Shown here one piece after another: positions 52,869 through 61,013 of a stretch of 64,000 nucleotides of DNA; positions within the stretch are counted from its first letter, which is position 1; each line of letters starts with the position of its first letter. The stretch comes from Bacteroidetes bacterium 46-16 (GTDB taxonomy: Bacteria; Bacteroidota; Bacteroidia; Chitinophagales; Chitinophagaceae), in NCBI GenBank assembly GCA_001897835.1, contig MKUN01000031.1, positions 28,950 through 92,949 of the forward strand, given 5' to 3'. The translations under genes and the position numbers were made by a program. The notes beneath the pieces were generated by a model. The model saw nothing but the letters and a program-made list of their open reading frames with translations. It was not told the origin of the DNA and did not search any database.

Positions 52869-54026
52869 TTAGCTGATGCTTTGGTTCTTTCTCCTTTTCT
52901 TAGATGCCTTCGGTATCTCAGGGCCATCATCTTCAGCAGGTGTCTGCCTTTCCTTTTTACCGTCTTGTTTAGCTGACTGGCTTTCACCTTCAGACTGCTG
53001 TTCTTTTTTCGCCTGTCTGTTATCAACCCTTTGCATACTGCTATCATATATGTTGATTGTCTTGAATTGAGGGTTAGCTTCGATGTATTGTTTTTGCTCC
53101 GCACCGTTGATCTGAAACGTGGCAGATTGCAGGTTCCCTTTTTTAAGGGAATCCATCAGATTGGATTTGTATTCCTCGTTACCTAATTCCCTGATCGGAT
53201 GCTTGGATAAAACCGCTTCCAAATCGTAGCCGTAGTTTTCATGATAGTGCTTCAGCTTGAAATTGCCGTTATTATCACTTTGTTTAAAGTCCATCTGTAC
53301 CCAGGCGTTGTACACCTGTCCTTCTTTATTGGTGAGGTCTTTATTCACTGACCTTCCTTCCATCAGGTTGTACCCTTCCTTCAGGGTAATGTTGTTGCCT
53401 TTGTTGATGTAGAAGGTTTGCTCCATTGTTTCAGAGCTATTTTCCTTTTGCACTTTCACCTGATAGGAATTAAAGAAATACATATCGCTTTGCTTCGATT
53501 GGCTGAAATTCAATGTAGCGTTTACAGTATCGTTGCCATACTTCGTTTCATAGGCCAATTTAAACTCCGGGGTTCCTTCCTGAATTTTTTGCTTCAGGTC
53601 GTTTTCCAACCCTTCACCGAACCCGGTGTACTTTACCTGGTCACGCAGGTATTCAAAATTTTTCTGATTCATAACTTCTGAATTTTGATTGTTATTTAAT
53701 TGTTCTCTTTCTAATCTTTCGTAACGAACCGCTACCATCAGGGACACGTCAATGATGCCCTCCCTTTCAATCATTAGTTTGCTGTTCTCGGCAGCTTCCT
53801 GCATAGTCTTATATGCCGACCGTATTGCCAGAAAGTTGTAAAAGTCAATGTCGGTTGACATTTCGTAGCAGAACTCCCTAACATCGTATTCTGTGGGGAA
53901 TGTGAATAGATCTTCTTTAGTTACTGGAGAAACATCATCGAGAAAGGCGACAAATTCCTCACCTTCCCAACGCTTTTTAGTCAGGTATTCAAGAATATCC
54001 TTGTAGTCGTCTTTCCTTATTTTCAT
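52869..54026 (-). CDS. DUF3945-like protein
   Basis: A 385-residue protein. Residues 1-120 are acidic and helical. About 195-330 hold the DUF3945-type pattern: FYINKGNNITLKEGYNLMEG, VQMDFKQSDNNGNFKLKHYH, YGYDLEAVLSKHPIRELG and YIEANPQFKTINIYDS. The C-terminus is a basic, Lys/Arg-rich tail. It shares this core with the protein at 50958-52010, so one probably arose by duplication. Function in conjugation is not known. Confidence 0.78.
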   Translation of the reverse strand: MKIRKDDYKDILEYLTKKRWEGEEFVAFLDDVSPVTKEDLFTFPTEYDVREFCYEMSTDIDFYNFLAIRSAYKTMQEAAENSKLMIEREGIIDVSLMVAVRYERLEREQLNNNQNSEVMNQKNFEYLRDQVKYTGFGEGLENDLKQKIQEGTPEFKLAYETKYGNDTVNATLNFSQSKQSDMYFFNSYQVKVQKENSSETMEQTFYINKGNNITLKEGYNLMEGRSVNKDLTNKEGQVYNAWVQMDFKQSDNNGNFKLKHYHENYGYDLEAVLSKHPIRELGNEEYKSNLMDSLKKGNLQSATFQINGAEQKQYIEANPQFKTINIYDSSMQRVDNRQAKKEQQSEGESQSAKQDGKKERQTPAEDDGPEIPKASKKRRKNQSIS

Positions 54027-54092
54027 AACATATCTTTTAGCGAGAACGAATAATTGAAATAGAATGGAACAGTTTCAATGGAGCGTTCAGTT

Positions 54093-54935
54093 TTAATTAA
54101 TCGGAGCTGCCTTTACAATTTTCTTGTTCTTTATATGCAGTTCCAGATGCCTGCCTCCGTTCTTCTCCATCATTTGAACTGCGAGGTACTTCTTATCAGG
54201 AATAGTAAATTTGGGTACAATAAAAACGATGGTAGTATCTGACTGCCCGATTACTTGGGTCGTATTGTTATGTACAAGTACGGGTACTATTTCTATCTCC
54301 TGCGTAGCAGTTCTTTTGCTTTTCTTTTGGTCACGGATGTAAAGCCTGAGCTGGTCAATATCATAGTTGATATTTGTTTCATTGGCAATATTGAAGCGCA
54401 TCAGCATAATGTCATCATGGATAAACAGGCCGTTCAGTTTAAGACGAATGCCGAAAGTTTCATCCTTTATACCCCGTATCTTTTTCTTCGATTCAAAAGC
54501 CATTGAAGCGTAATTCTCCATTTGTTCCTGGTTGATACTTTCTGAAGGAATAGAGATGGTGTTTTGCTTTGTCAGACCCGCTAATGAAATATTGAGTATA
54601 GTAGGCTGTTCGGCGTAATCAACCAGAAAGGATGTGAGCTTTCCGTCAGCAGTAATGATGCTGATATTGGTTTGAGGAAAGCTATCTTTTGCGGCTTTTA
54701 TCTGCAAGATATTTTCTACTCCCTTCGCTTTTTGAGCCAACACATCCCTGCTTCCTATATCTACACTGACAATAGAATAGGGAAAGATAATGTTGGTTGT
54801 TTTGGAGAAAGCAATTGCCACATGATATGATTCAATTGCTTTTGTTTGCCAGGCTGTATTTGTTTGCGCCTGCGCTTTGAAAGTTGTAATAAGCAGGAAA
54901 ATTCCCATTACCATTACTGCACTGATCTTTTTCAT
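54093..54935 (-). CDS. traN: conjugative transposon protein TraN (VirB9-like)
   Basis: A 280-residue periplasmic protein with a signal peptide (ending KAQAQ). YHVAIAFSKTTNIIFPYSIVSVDIGSRDVL is the hallmark of Bacteroidota TraN, and the C-terminal half is beta-rich as in VirB9-type outer-channel components of type IV secretion. It follows TraM (VirB10-like) in the order seen in CTnDOT. Confidence 0.92.
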   Translation of the reverse strand: MKKISAVMVMGIFLLITTFKAQAQTNTAWQTKAIESYHVAIAFSKTTNIIFPYSIVSVDIGSRDVLAQKAKGVENILQIKAAKDSFPQTNISIITADGKLTSFLVDYAEQPTILNISLAGLTKQNTISIPSESINQEQMENYASMAFESKKKIRGIKDETFGIRLKLNGLFIHDDIMLMRFNIANETNINYDIDQLRLYIRDQKKSKRTATQEIEIVPVLVHNNTTQVIGQSDTTIVFIVPKFTIPDKKYLAVQMMEKNGGRHLELHIKNKKIVKAAPIN

Positions 54936-54964
54936 CTTTTGGAATTTTTAAGTGATTCAAATAT

Positions 54965-56272
54965 TTAATTGGATTGTTTTTGCTTTTCGTCACGTAAAAG
55001 CACTTGGTAGCCTGCTTTTACAGTTACTTTAATCAGCTTGACTTTTTTGCTGAACAAAGTCTTTGCAGCTTCTATACCTGCGCTTGCAGCCTGCGCTCCC
55101 CACGAAGGGTCAAGTGAAGTCAAGCCGATGGTTTGCATAGACCGGTCTGCGGACTGCTTTGCAACATCCCTGGTAATTGCACCGGGAATGTATATGCCAT
55201 CCAGTCCGTCCATGTCGTACACCGCTAATTCAACTGGAAACAATGAATTATTATACCGCACACTGGTAATCTTGATACTTAATCTTTCACCACGGAGCGA
55301 AGCGATACCATATATAAAGTTGTCTTTAGGAATATGAACCCCGTTAATGAATACATCATTTACCAATCGCAATTTGACGGTGGAACCATCAACGATAGTC
55401 TGCGTTTCGTGTATGACCGCTTGTATGGCGTTCTGTGAATCTTCGATAGCTGTTGCACCAGTGAACGAATAGAAGCCATTTGTTGAACCACCCGCAGGCA
55501 GGTCGGCGTTGAGCAATGTGATGTTGTTTTCTTTTGTTTTTGACGATACTGCGAATACCTGCCCTTTGTTTGCCTGGGAGGTCTGCTTCAATTTTTCCTG
55601 TACACGTTCAGGATATTGCACATCAAGTATCTTATCCAGCATTCCATTCAGTTGCTTCATTTCGGGATCTTCGCCAGCAGGTTGATTCATCATGTTCATC
55701 ATTTGCTCCAGCCTGTCCACGTCTGATGAATTAACGGTTGCACTATTATTACCTCTGCCGGGAGTGCGTTGATACATATCATAAGGATCATCTTCCATAG
55801 AAGCAGGTACAGGCTTGCTCATCTCCCTGTCAAGCTCTGCCAGCTTTCGATATATCTTGTCCGTATGGGGATCATTACCCCCACGTCTACCATAAAGAGA
55901 AGTGTTCAGCCCTCTTTCATCGGCAGGTAGTTGAAATGTGTCTTCTTTCCCTGACAGGTATTCATCTGTATCTGCTAATCCAATGTTCTTGTAGTTGGGA
56001 TCATTCTTAACCAGTTCAAGAAATTTGATTGAATCCAGTTGCGCCTGATCGTAGTAACTCATTTTATCCATCGACTTGTCATCTTTCAGGTTAGCGTCCG
56101 GCAGGTTAATGTTGAAGCCTTTTTTCAATGCTGCCTGCGCTTCAACTTTTTCAACTTTGCCACCGCCAAGCGCCCAGAATATCATGGTCATAAAAGGCAA
56201 TGCGAGCATTGGCAATACCAGTAAGAACCTGCGCTGCCTAATCATTTTCGGAGTTTTCACTTGCTTTTCCAT
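54965..56272 (-). CDS. traM: conjugative transposon protein TraM (VirB10-like)
   Basis: A 435-residue inner-membrane protein: cytoplasmic start (KTPKMIRQRRFLLVLPMLALPF), one transmembrane helix (about 13-36), a long polar linker, and a C-terminal beta-domain (about 245-410; GSTVKLRLVNDVFINGVHIPKDNFIYG) typical of TraM/VirB10. It bridges both membranes in the transfer channel. Gene order TraL-TraM-TraN is conserved. Confidence 0.92.
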   Translation of the reverse strand: MEKQVKTPKMIRQRRFLLVLPMLALPFMTMIFWALGGGKVEKVEAQAALKKGFNINLPDANLKDDKSMDKMSYYDQAQLDSIKFLELVKNDPNYKNIGLADTDEYLSGKEDTFQLPADERGLNTSLYGRRGGNDPHTDKIYRKLAELDREMSKPVPASMEDDPYDMYQRTPGRGNNSATVNSSDVDRLEQMMNMMNQPAGEDPEMKQLNGMLDKILDVQYPERVQEKLKQTSQANKGQVFAVSSKTKENNITLLNADLPAGGSTNGFYSFTGATAIEDSQNAIQAVIHETQTIVDGSTVKLRLVNDVFINGVHIPKDNFIYGIASLRGERLSIKITSVRYNNSLFPVELAVYDMDGLDGIYIPGAITRDVAKQSADRSMQTIGLTSLDPSWGAQAASAGIEAAKTLFSKKVKLIKVTVKAGYQVLLRDEKQKQSN

Positions 56273-56274
56273 TT

Positions 56275-56757
56275 CTATTTTTGTTTTAATTGTTGATAAT
56301 AATTTTCAATAAACCTCACACTATCCATCAGCCCCGGACGATGGTTATTGATGCTGTCGTACAGGGCTTTTCCAGAAGGACTTCGCGCCAGGCTATCCAT
56401 ATACACCCTGAAGTTTTTGATGCGGCTGTATTCTGCCTCCGATACCTCGGCAGCGTCTGTTTTTGTTTCTCCTGTTTCAGTAGCGTGCTTCGGCTTTTTA
56501 ATCGGCGTTATAGTGATTGAATTGCCTTTTTTGCCCGTAAAGGCGTTCACCGCCAGATAAACACTGTATGAACTGGTGAACATCACAAAGAGCGCAAGCA
56601 GCACGAGCCATGTACGACGTGAGAATTTCTCCGTACGCTTCATCATCCAGTTTGCCCAGCCACCCTGCAAACGCTTATAGCCTGCCTCCATGCCTTTGCT
56701 AATCGCATTGGACTTAGCTTCGGTATTGCCTTTTCTTCTTTTAGGAAATAGTTTCAT
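56275..56757 (-). CDS. traL: TraL-like transfer protein
   Basis: A 160-residue protein with a basic start, one membrane helix (about 50-70, WLVLLALFVMFTSSYSVYLA) and a polar periplasmic tail. Its position between TraK and TraM and its layout fit TraL of Bacteroidota elements. The name rests mostly on gene order. It is 2 bp from TraM. Confidence 0.75.
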   Translation of the reverse strand: MKLFPKRRKGNTEAKSNAISKGMEAGYKRLQGGWANWMMKRTEKFSRRTWLVLLALFVMFTSSYSVYLAVNAFTGKKGNSITITPIKKPKHATETGETKTDAAEVSEAEYSRIKNFRVYMDSLARSPSGKALYDSINNHRPGLMDSVRFIENYYQQLKQK

Positions 56758-56768
56758 GATCTTTATTT

Positions 56769-57392
56769 TTATTGGCGCCTGCTTACTGTTTTTAAATCCC
56801 TGTTGTCAATCGTACTCCATCGTTCAATTAGAAAGCCATGCGGGTTATTGTCACTCCGTGATACATTTCGCAACGCCCCATCGGTTACCAGGCTGCGGGT
56901 TGTAATGCTGGTAGGGCGTACAATGCTTTGTGTAGCGTAGCACCGGAATTTGTAGGGATACTCGTTTATATCTACCGCAACACTATCCACCACAATAGTC
57001 TGATTGACATTTCCGGAAATAAGCCCGGCGTAATAGCCATTTTCTTTCAGATCATCGTAAGCACGTTTCGCACTTCCATCGGCCAGGTATAATGCTTTAG
57101 TGATATTTGCGGTAATGGCTTTGTCGTCAGGGTCAAGTGTGAAGAACAGCTTGTGAAATGTTTTTACGTGATCCTTTGCCTCAACAGGTATGTTATCTTT
57201 TCGCTCCGAAGCGTAGGCTTCCAGTGCCTTGCCGTTAGCGAGAATGTATATTTTGCTTTGCATCTGCGATACCAGACTGAAACTTTTGTACAATGCAAAA
57301 CAGCAGATCAATACACAGCCGATGATCACAACCAGGGTAAAGCTCCTGACGTGCCGGAATGCCGTATCAATATTTTTCATCTTTTTGAACAT
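56769..57392 (-). CDS. traK: conjugative transposon protein TraK (VirB8-like)
   Basis: A 207-residue protein with an N-terminal helix (about 15-37) and a VirB8-like periplasmic domain; FKKMKNIDTAFRHVRSFTLVVI and LYLADGSAKRAYDDLKENGYYAGLISGNV are TraK hallmarks. An AGGAGG site lies just before the ATG at 57392, supporting this start. It is 11 bp upstream of TraL. Confidence 0.92.
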   Translation of the reverse strand: MFKKMKNIDTAFRHVRSFTLVVIIGCVLICCFALYKSFSLVSQMQSKIYILANGKALEAYASERKDNIPVEAKDHVKTFHKLFFTLDPDDKAITANITKALYLADGSAKRAYDDLKENGYYAGLISGNVNQTIVVDSVAVDINEYPYKFRCYATQSIVRPTSITTRSLVTDGALRNVSRSDNNPHGFLIERWSTIDNRDLKTVSRRQ

Positions 57393-57410
57393 ATATCCTC
57401 CTTTAGATTA

Positions 57411-58622
57411 TTATGAATTGCCCTTTAGTTTATCGTTCATGTAACCAGAGTTTCCGCTACTGCTATCGCCGAAATAGGGGTTAGATGCACCACTGCTTGC
57501 CATACTTTGCGACATGCGGTTTGCTGCACTGCCCATAGCATCCACAGCCATGCCTGCACCCGCAGATGCAGTGTTGACCACAGTTCTGGAAGAACTGCCG
57601 AATAAACTGGTGACCTTATGACCTAATGCGCCACCGCCACCAGCGTGAACGATATAATTAGCCACGGAGGGAACGGTAAAGTATCCGATGATGCCAATGA
57701 TCATGAAGACCAGGTAGGCCATATCCGTTCTGCTGAAGAATGTATCGCCATAATCCTGTACCTGTGATATATCCAGCTCCAGCATCTTTTCCTGTATTTT
57801 GCCGATAATGCTTCCGAAGATGTTTGCTACGGGCAACCATAAAAAGATGTTGATATATCTTGCTATCCAGACCGTGAGCGTATGCTGAAAACCGTCGAAT
57901 ACTGCAATCCCGAACACCAAAGGGCCTAAGATGGCCAGCACGATTAGCTGAAACGTTCGTAGCGTATCTATACACAGTGATGCCGCTTCAAAGAGTACCC
58001 TCAGCACTTCGCTCATCCATTCTTTTACAGAGTTGCGGAAATTGTAAGAGGCTTTGGACATGGCAAACTTGATGTCATTGCCAATGCTCTCGAAAAAACC
58101 TTCGTCTGAAGGGTCTTCATTATCGTGCGTGTACTTATACCATTTATCCCTGTCGCCGCTGCCACTTTCGCCCACATACATTTGCCATACATCTGTTTTC
58201 TTGATGGCTTCTTCTTTTTTCTGCAAGAGAACTGCAATAGCCTTATCGGAACCTTCCACCATAGCAGCGGTTGCAGTTACCGTAGGCTTCATCACACCGT
58301 TAATCACACCAAGAACGACGGTTGGAAAAAATAACACGCAGAAGCCAATCACGAAGGGACGAAAGAGCGGATAGAAGTCAATAGGCTCTGCTCTTGACAG
58401 GTGTCCCCATACACGGGAGGCGATATACCACATAGCTGCAAAGCCTGCTAATCCTTGTCCTACGCCGATTAACTGGCTGCACAGAGGCATCATCTCATCA
58501 TACAGTTGCTCCAGTACACCATGCAAGCCTTTCATTTCATCAGCTATTCCCTGCGCATGGCTTATAAAAGGCAATATCAAACCCACTGCCGCCAGCCAGG
58601 CGGCCTTTCTACACTTTGCCAT
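57411..58622 (-). CDS. traJ: conjugative transposon protein TraJ (VirB6-like)
   Basis: A 403-residue polytopic inner-membrane protein with a signal-like start (ISHAQ) and several membrane segments (LAGFAAMWYIASRVWG; FVIGFCVLFFPTVVLGVINGV; LIVLAILGPLVFGIAVFDGF; FMIIGIIGYFTVPSVANYIV). This matches TraJ. The C-terminus is Gly/Ser-rich. Positioned between the TraI-like genes and TraK as in CTnDOT. Confidence 0.92.
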   Translation of the reverse strand: MAKCRKAAWLAAVGLILPFISHAQGIADEMKGLHGVLEQLYDEMMPLCSQLIGVGQGLAGFAAMWYIASRVWGHLSRAEPIDFYPLFRPFVIGFCVLFFPTVVLGVINGVMKPTVTATAAMVEGSDKAIAVLLQKKEEAIKKTDVWQMYVGESGSGDRDKWYKYTHDNEDPSDEGFFESIGNDIKFAMSKASYNFRNSVKEWMSEVLRVLFEAASLCIDTLRTFQLIVLAILGPLVFGIAVFDGFQHTLTVWIARYINIFLWLPVANIFGSIIGKIQEKMLELDISQVQDYGDTFFSRTDMAYLVFMIIGIIGYFTVPSVANYIVHAGGGGALGHKVTSLFGSSSRTVVNTASAGAGMAVDAMGSAANRMSQSMASSGASNPYFGDSSSGNSGYMNDKLKGNS

Positions 58623-58632
58623 ATTTATCTGT

Positions 58633-59271
58633 TTAATTGTTTAACCCATAGATTTTTCGGATGGTCTGTGCGTCGTTGCGCTCCTTCGCCCTTTGCACTG
58701 CCAGTATTGTAGTATTGTTATTAAAATGCCGTAGGAACATCAGTTTATCCTGCATGTCTGCATATATCCGGTCAATGGCCTGCAAGCGTTCATCATCGCT
58801 CATACGAGCTTTGCCTGCCGTGATTACCGTAAGCAACTCATCGAGGTTGCGCAGACTTTCTTTAAACAGATTATCATATACACGACCCAAATAAGCCAGC
58901 TCATCTGCATTGAAATTGTTGTCCTGCCGGAAGCGATCATAAGCCTTACGGTATTCTTTAACCAGAATGATCTGGTAATTGGTAATGTCTGCCACACGCC
59001 GGTAATTGCGTACCGCCGGACTTACCTCCATCAAGCCATCAAGAAAAGCCTTATGCAAACTGAAGTTGCCTTCTGAAATATTCTTGATAGTGTTATATCC
59101 TCCGCTAAGAATTTCGTAGCCTTTCTTCATGTCGCTAAGTATTTGCTTGAATTGCGCCAGTTTCTCAATATTGAGTATGAGCTGCGCTATCTCATCTGCC
59201 TGCGCAGATGCACGAAAGGCAGGCAATATGCCCAGGAAGGATAGCGATATCATTATGATCAGCTTTTTCAT
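58633..59271 (-). CDS. TraI-like periplasmic transfer protein (paralogue 3)
   Basis: A 212-residue helical protein with a signal peptide (ASAQA). The family core is visible: KMKKGYEILSGGYNTIKNISEGNFSLH (shown here in part), RVADITNYQI, FNADELAYLGRVYDNL and DDERLQAIDRIYADMQDKLMFLRHF. It shares this layout with the two genes upstream, so three related proteins are encoded in a row. Such proteins are often labelled TerB/TraI-like; a role in the transfer channel is inferred from context. Confidence 0.8.
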   Translation of the reverse strand: MKKLIIMISLSFLGILPAFRASAQADEIAQLILNIEKLAQFKQILSDMKKGYEILSGGYNTIKNISEGNFSLHKAFLDGLMEVSPAVRNYRRVADITNYQIILVKEYRKAYDRFRQDNNFNADELAYLGRVYDNLFKESLRNLDELLTVITAGKARMSDDERLQAIDRIYADMQDKLMFLRHFNNNTTILAVQRAKERNDAQTIRKIYGLNN

Positions 59272-59273
59272 AG

Positions 59274-59924
59274 TTACTCGTTTTTAATGCCCTGTAATAC
59301 ACGGCTGGTTTGTACATCTGTTTTTTCTTTGATTCTGGATGCAGCAAGCGATTTTGCATCGTTGGAAAAACTTTGCGAGAAAGTGTATTTGTCCTGCATG
59401 TCCAGATACAACTTATCAATCCTTGCAATGCGCTCATCGTCCTTCATTTCTAACTTGCCATCCGTTGTAATCGTAATCAGTTCGTCAAGACTTTTATCGC
59501 AGTCGTCCAGCAACCGACCAAAGACCCTTCTGATGTAGGCCAGCTCATCGTTGCTAAAGGCGTCGCTGCTGTTAAGCCTGCCGTAAGTGCGGTTGTAGTT
59601 TTGTACAATTTTTACCTGTAAGGCGATTATATCCGCAACCTTTGGATAACGCCTGATTTCCGGGTTCACGGACTTCAAAGAATTTAGGTAATCCGTGTGC
59701 AGGTTAAATTCTCCCCTGGTGAAGCCGCCGATAGTGTTCAACCCATCTTTGGCTATGTTGTAGCCCTTTTTAGCATAGCCGATATACACCTGGAGCGCAG
59801 CAATTTGCTGAAGCAGGTATTTCTTTTGTGTCTTCTTTTGCTGAAACCATTCTGCAAAAGTTTGTGCTTGCAGGTTACTCCCTGCCGACACAACCAGCAA
59901 TAGAAACAAGAGTATCTTTTTCAT
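59274..59924 (-). CDS. TraI-like periplasmic transfer protein (paralogue 2)
   Basis: From ATG 59924 (MKKILLFLLLVVSAGSNLQAQ) it has 216 residues and a clear signal peptide; the ATG at 59948 would overlap the previous gene. Helical body with IGYAKKGYNIAKDGLNTIG, FTRGEFNLHTDYLNSLKSV, AFSNDELAYIRRVFGRLL and KDDERIARIDKLYLDMQDK, closely parallel to paralogue 3. It starts 10 bp after the TraI gene and ends 2 bp before paralogue 3. Confidence 0.8.
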   Translation of the reverse strand: MKKILLFLLLVVSAGSNLQAQTFAEWFQQKKTQKKYLLQQIAALQVYIGYAKKGYNIAKDGLNTIGGFTRGEFNLHTDYLNSLKSVNPEIRRYPKVADIIALQVKIVQNYNRTYGRLNSSDAFSNDELAYIRRVFGRLLDDCDKSLDELITITTDGKLEMKDDERIARIDKLYLDMQDKYTFSQSFSNDAKSLAASRIKEKTDVQTSRVLQGIKNE

Positions 59925-59934
59925 ACGTTCTGAT

Positions 59935-60609
59935 TTAAGGAAGTCCATATAATTTTTTTACTGCCTGCACTTCGGTTTCGGTTTTAGCACGCTGAAGGCT
60001 TAGTAAAGTATTCTGCCTGTTGAACTGCACCAGATCCGAATAATTGACATCTACCTGGTCGGCTGCGTTGTTAATCAGCTCCAGCCTTTTGGCATCGCTC
60101 ATTTTCGTCGTGAAGGATTTTATGATGAGGCTGATCTGGTCAATGTTCTTCAGGCTTTCGTCAAGAATGCCTGAATACACTTTTTCCATGTAAAAAATTT
60201 CCTCTACAGTAAAATGACTGTCCTGCCGGATCAGCGACCATGAGCGTTTGTATTCATCTACAAGGCGTAATTGTTTCTTTGTAATATCCCGGATGCGCTG
60301 GTAGTAGGATATAATGGATTTAACTTTAGCCAGTTCCTCATAGTATTTCCGGTATTGCTCTTTTTGCTTTTCCGTCCAGTCCGAAATCTCATCCAGTTTT
60401 AATTTGGATAAAGTATTCTCTAAGGTTTTCTGAGCGTTTTGCAGCCATATCGTTTTATTCTGCAATCGCTGAATTTGCAAATCAATTGCCTTGATCACTT
60501 TTTTGACGGCAGCTTTTACTACAACCCAAACCACTGCGTGGCTTTGTTGCGTAGGTGCTACCACCAGTAACATGGTAGCTAACATTGTGATGAACCATAT
60601 CTTTTTCAT
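59935..60609 (-). CDS. traI: conjugal transfer protein TraI (paralogue 1)
   Basis: A 224-residue secreted helical protein (signal peptide ending SHA) with VVKAAVKKVIKAIDLQIQRL, NKTIWLQNAQKTLENTLSKL and WTEKQKEQYRKYYEEL, matching Bacteroidota TraI. The following helices (YQRIRDITKKQLRLVDEYKRS; FTVEEIFYMEKVYSGIL) align in pattern with the two paralogues downstream. No relaxase motif: this TraI is unrelated to F-plasmid TraI. Confidence 0.85.
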   Translation of the reverse strand: MKKIWFITMLATMLLVVAPTQQSHAVVWVVVKAAVKKVIKAIDLQIQRLQNKTIWLQNAQKTLENTLSKLKLDEISDWTEKQKEQYRKYYEELAKVKSIISYYQRIRDITKKQLRLVDEYKRSWSLIRQDSHFTVEEIFYMEKVYSGILDESLKNIDQISLIIKSFTTKMSDAKRLELINNAADQVDVNYSDLVQFNRQNTLLSLQRAKTETEVQAVKKLYGLP

Positions 60610-60612
60610 GCC

Positions 60613-61002
60613 TTATAGATTTTTAATAAATAATTCAATCGTTGTCTTTCCCTGCTCCGTCAGTGCTTCGAGGTACAGTGATTTTGAAACTGTCTCGAAA
60701 ACGCAATACCGATCTCCGCCTATTTCAATGAGGTGGCCGTTGGAATGCCAACCATAGGTAGCCAACCATGTTTCTTCAGATTCAGGAGTGTTACTTATAT
60801 ATTCTGTTCGAGTAACCTGGTAGAAGCTGCCACAGGGCTTTATGGTAAGGGTGGCATCTACTCCTGCAATCTTTTCATTTTGCGGCGGCTGTCTTACATA
60901 TATGCCTTCCATCATAGAGAGCGTAGCATGGTGCTGCCTCCCGAAGTGAAGTATCATTTTAACGGCTACGTGTAGGTCATATATCAGTTTATTCAGTTTC
61001 AT
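60613..61002 (-). CDS. hypothetical protein of the transfer operon
   Basis: A 129-residue protein, no signal peptide or membrane helix, with mixed strands (VTRTEYISNTP; HLIEIGGDRYCVFETV). I do not recognise a family. It lies 11 bp after TraG and 3 bp before TraI, in tight operon spacing, where CTnDOT-like clusters often carry one or two short accessory genes. Confidence 0.6.
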   Translation of the reverse strand: MKLNKLIYDLHVAVKMILHFGRQHHATLSMMEGIYVRQPPQNEKIAGVDATLTIKPCGSFYQVTRTEYISNTPESEETWLATYGWHSNGHLIEIGGDRYCVFETVSKSLYLEALTEQGKTTIELFIKNL

Positions 61003-61013
61003 TGAGTAGGTGT

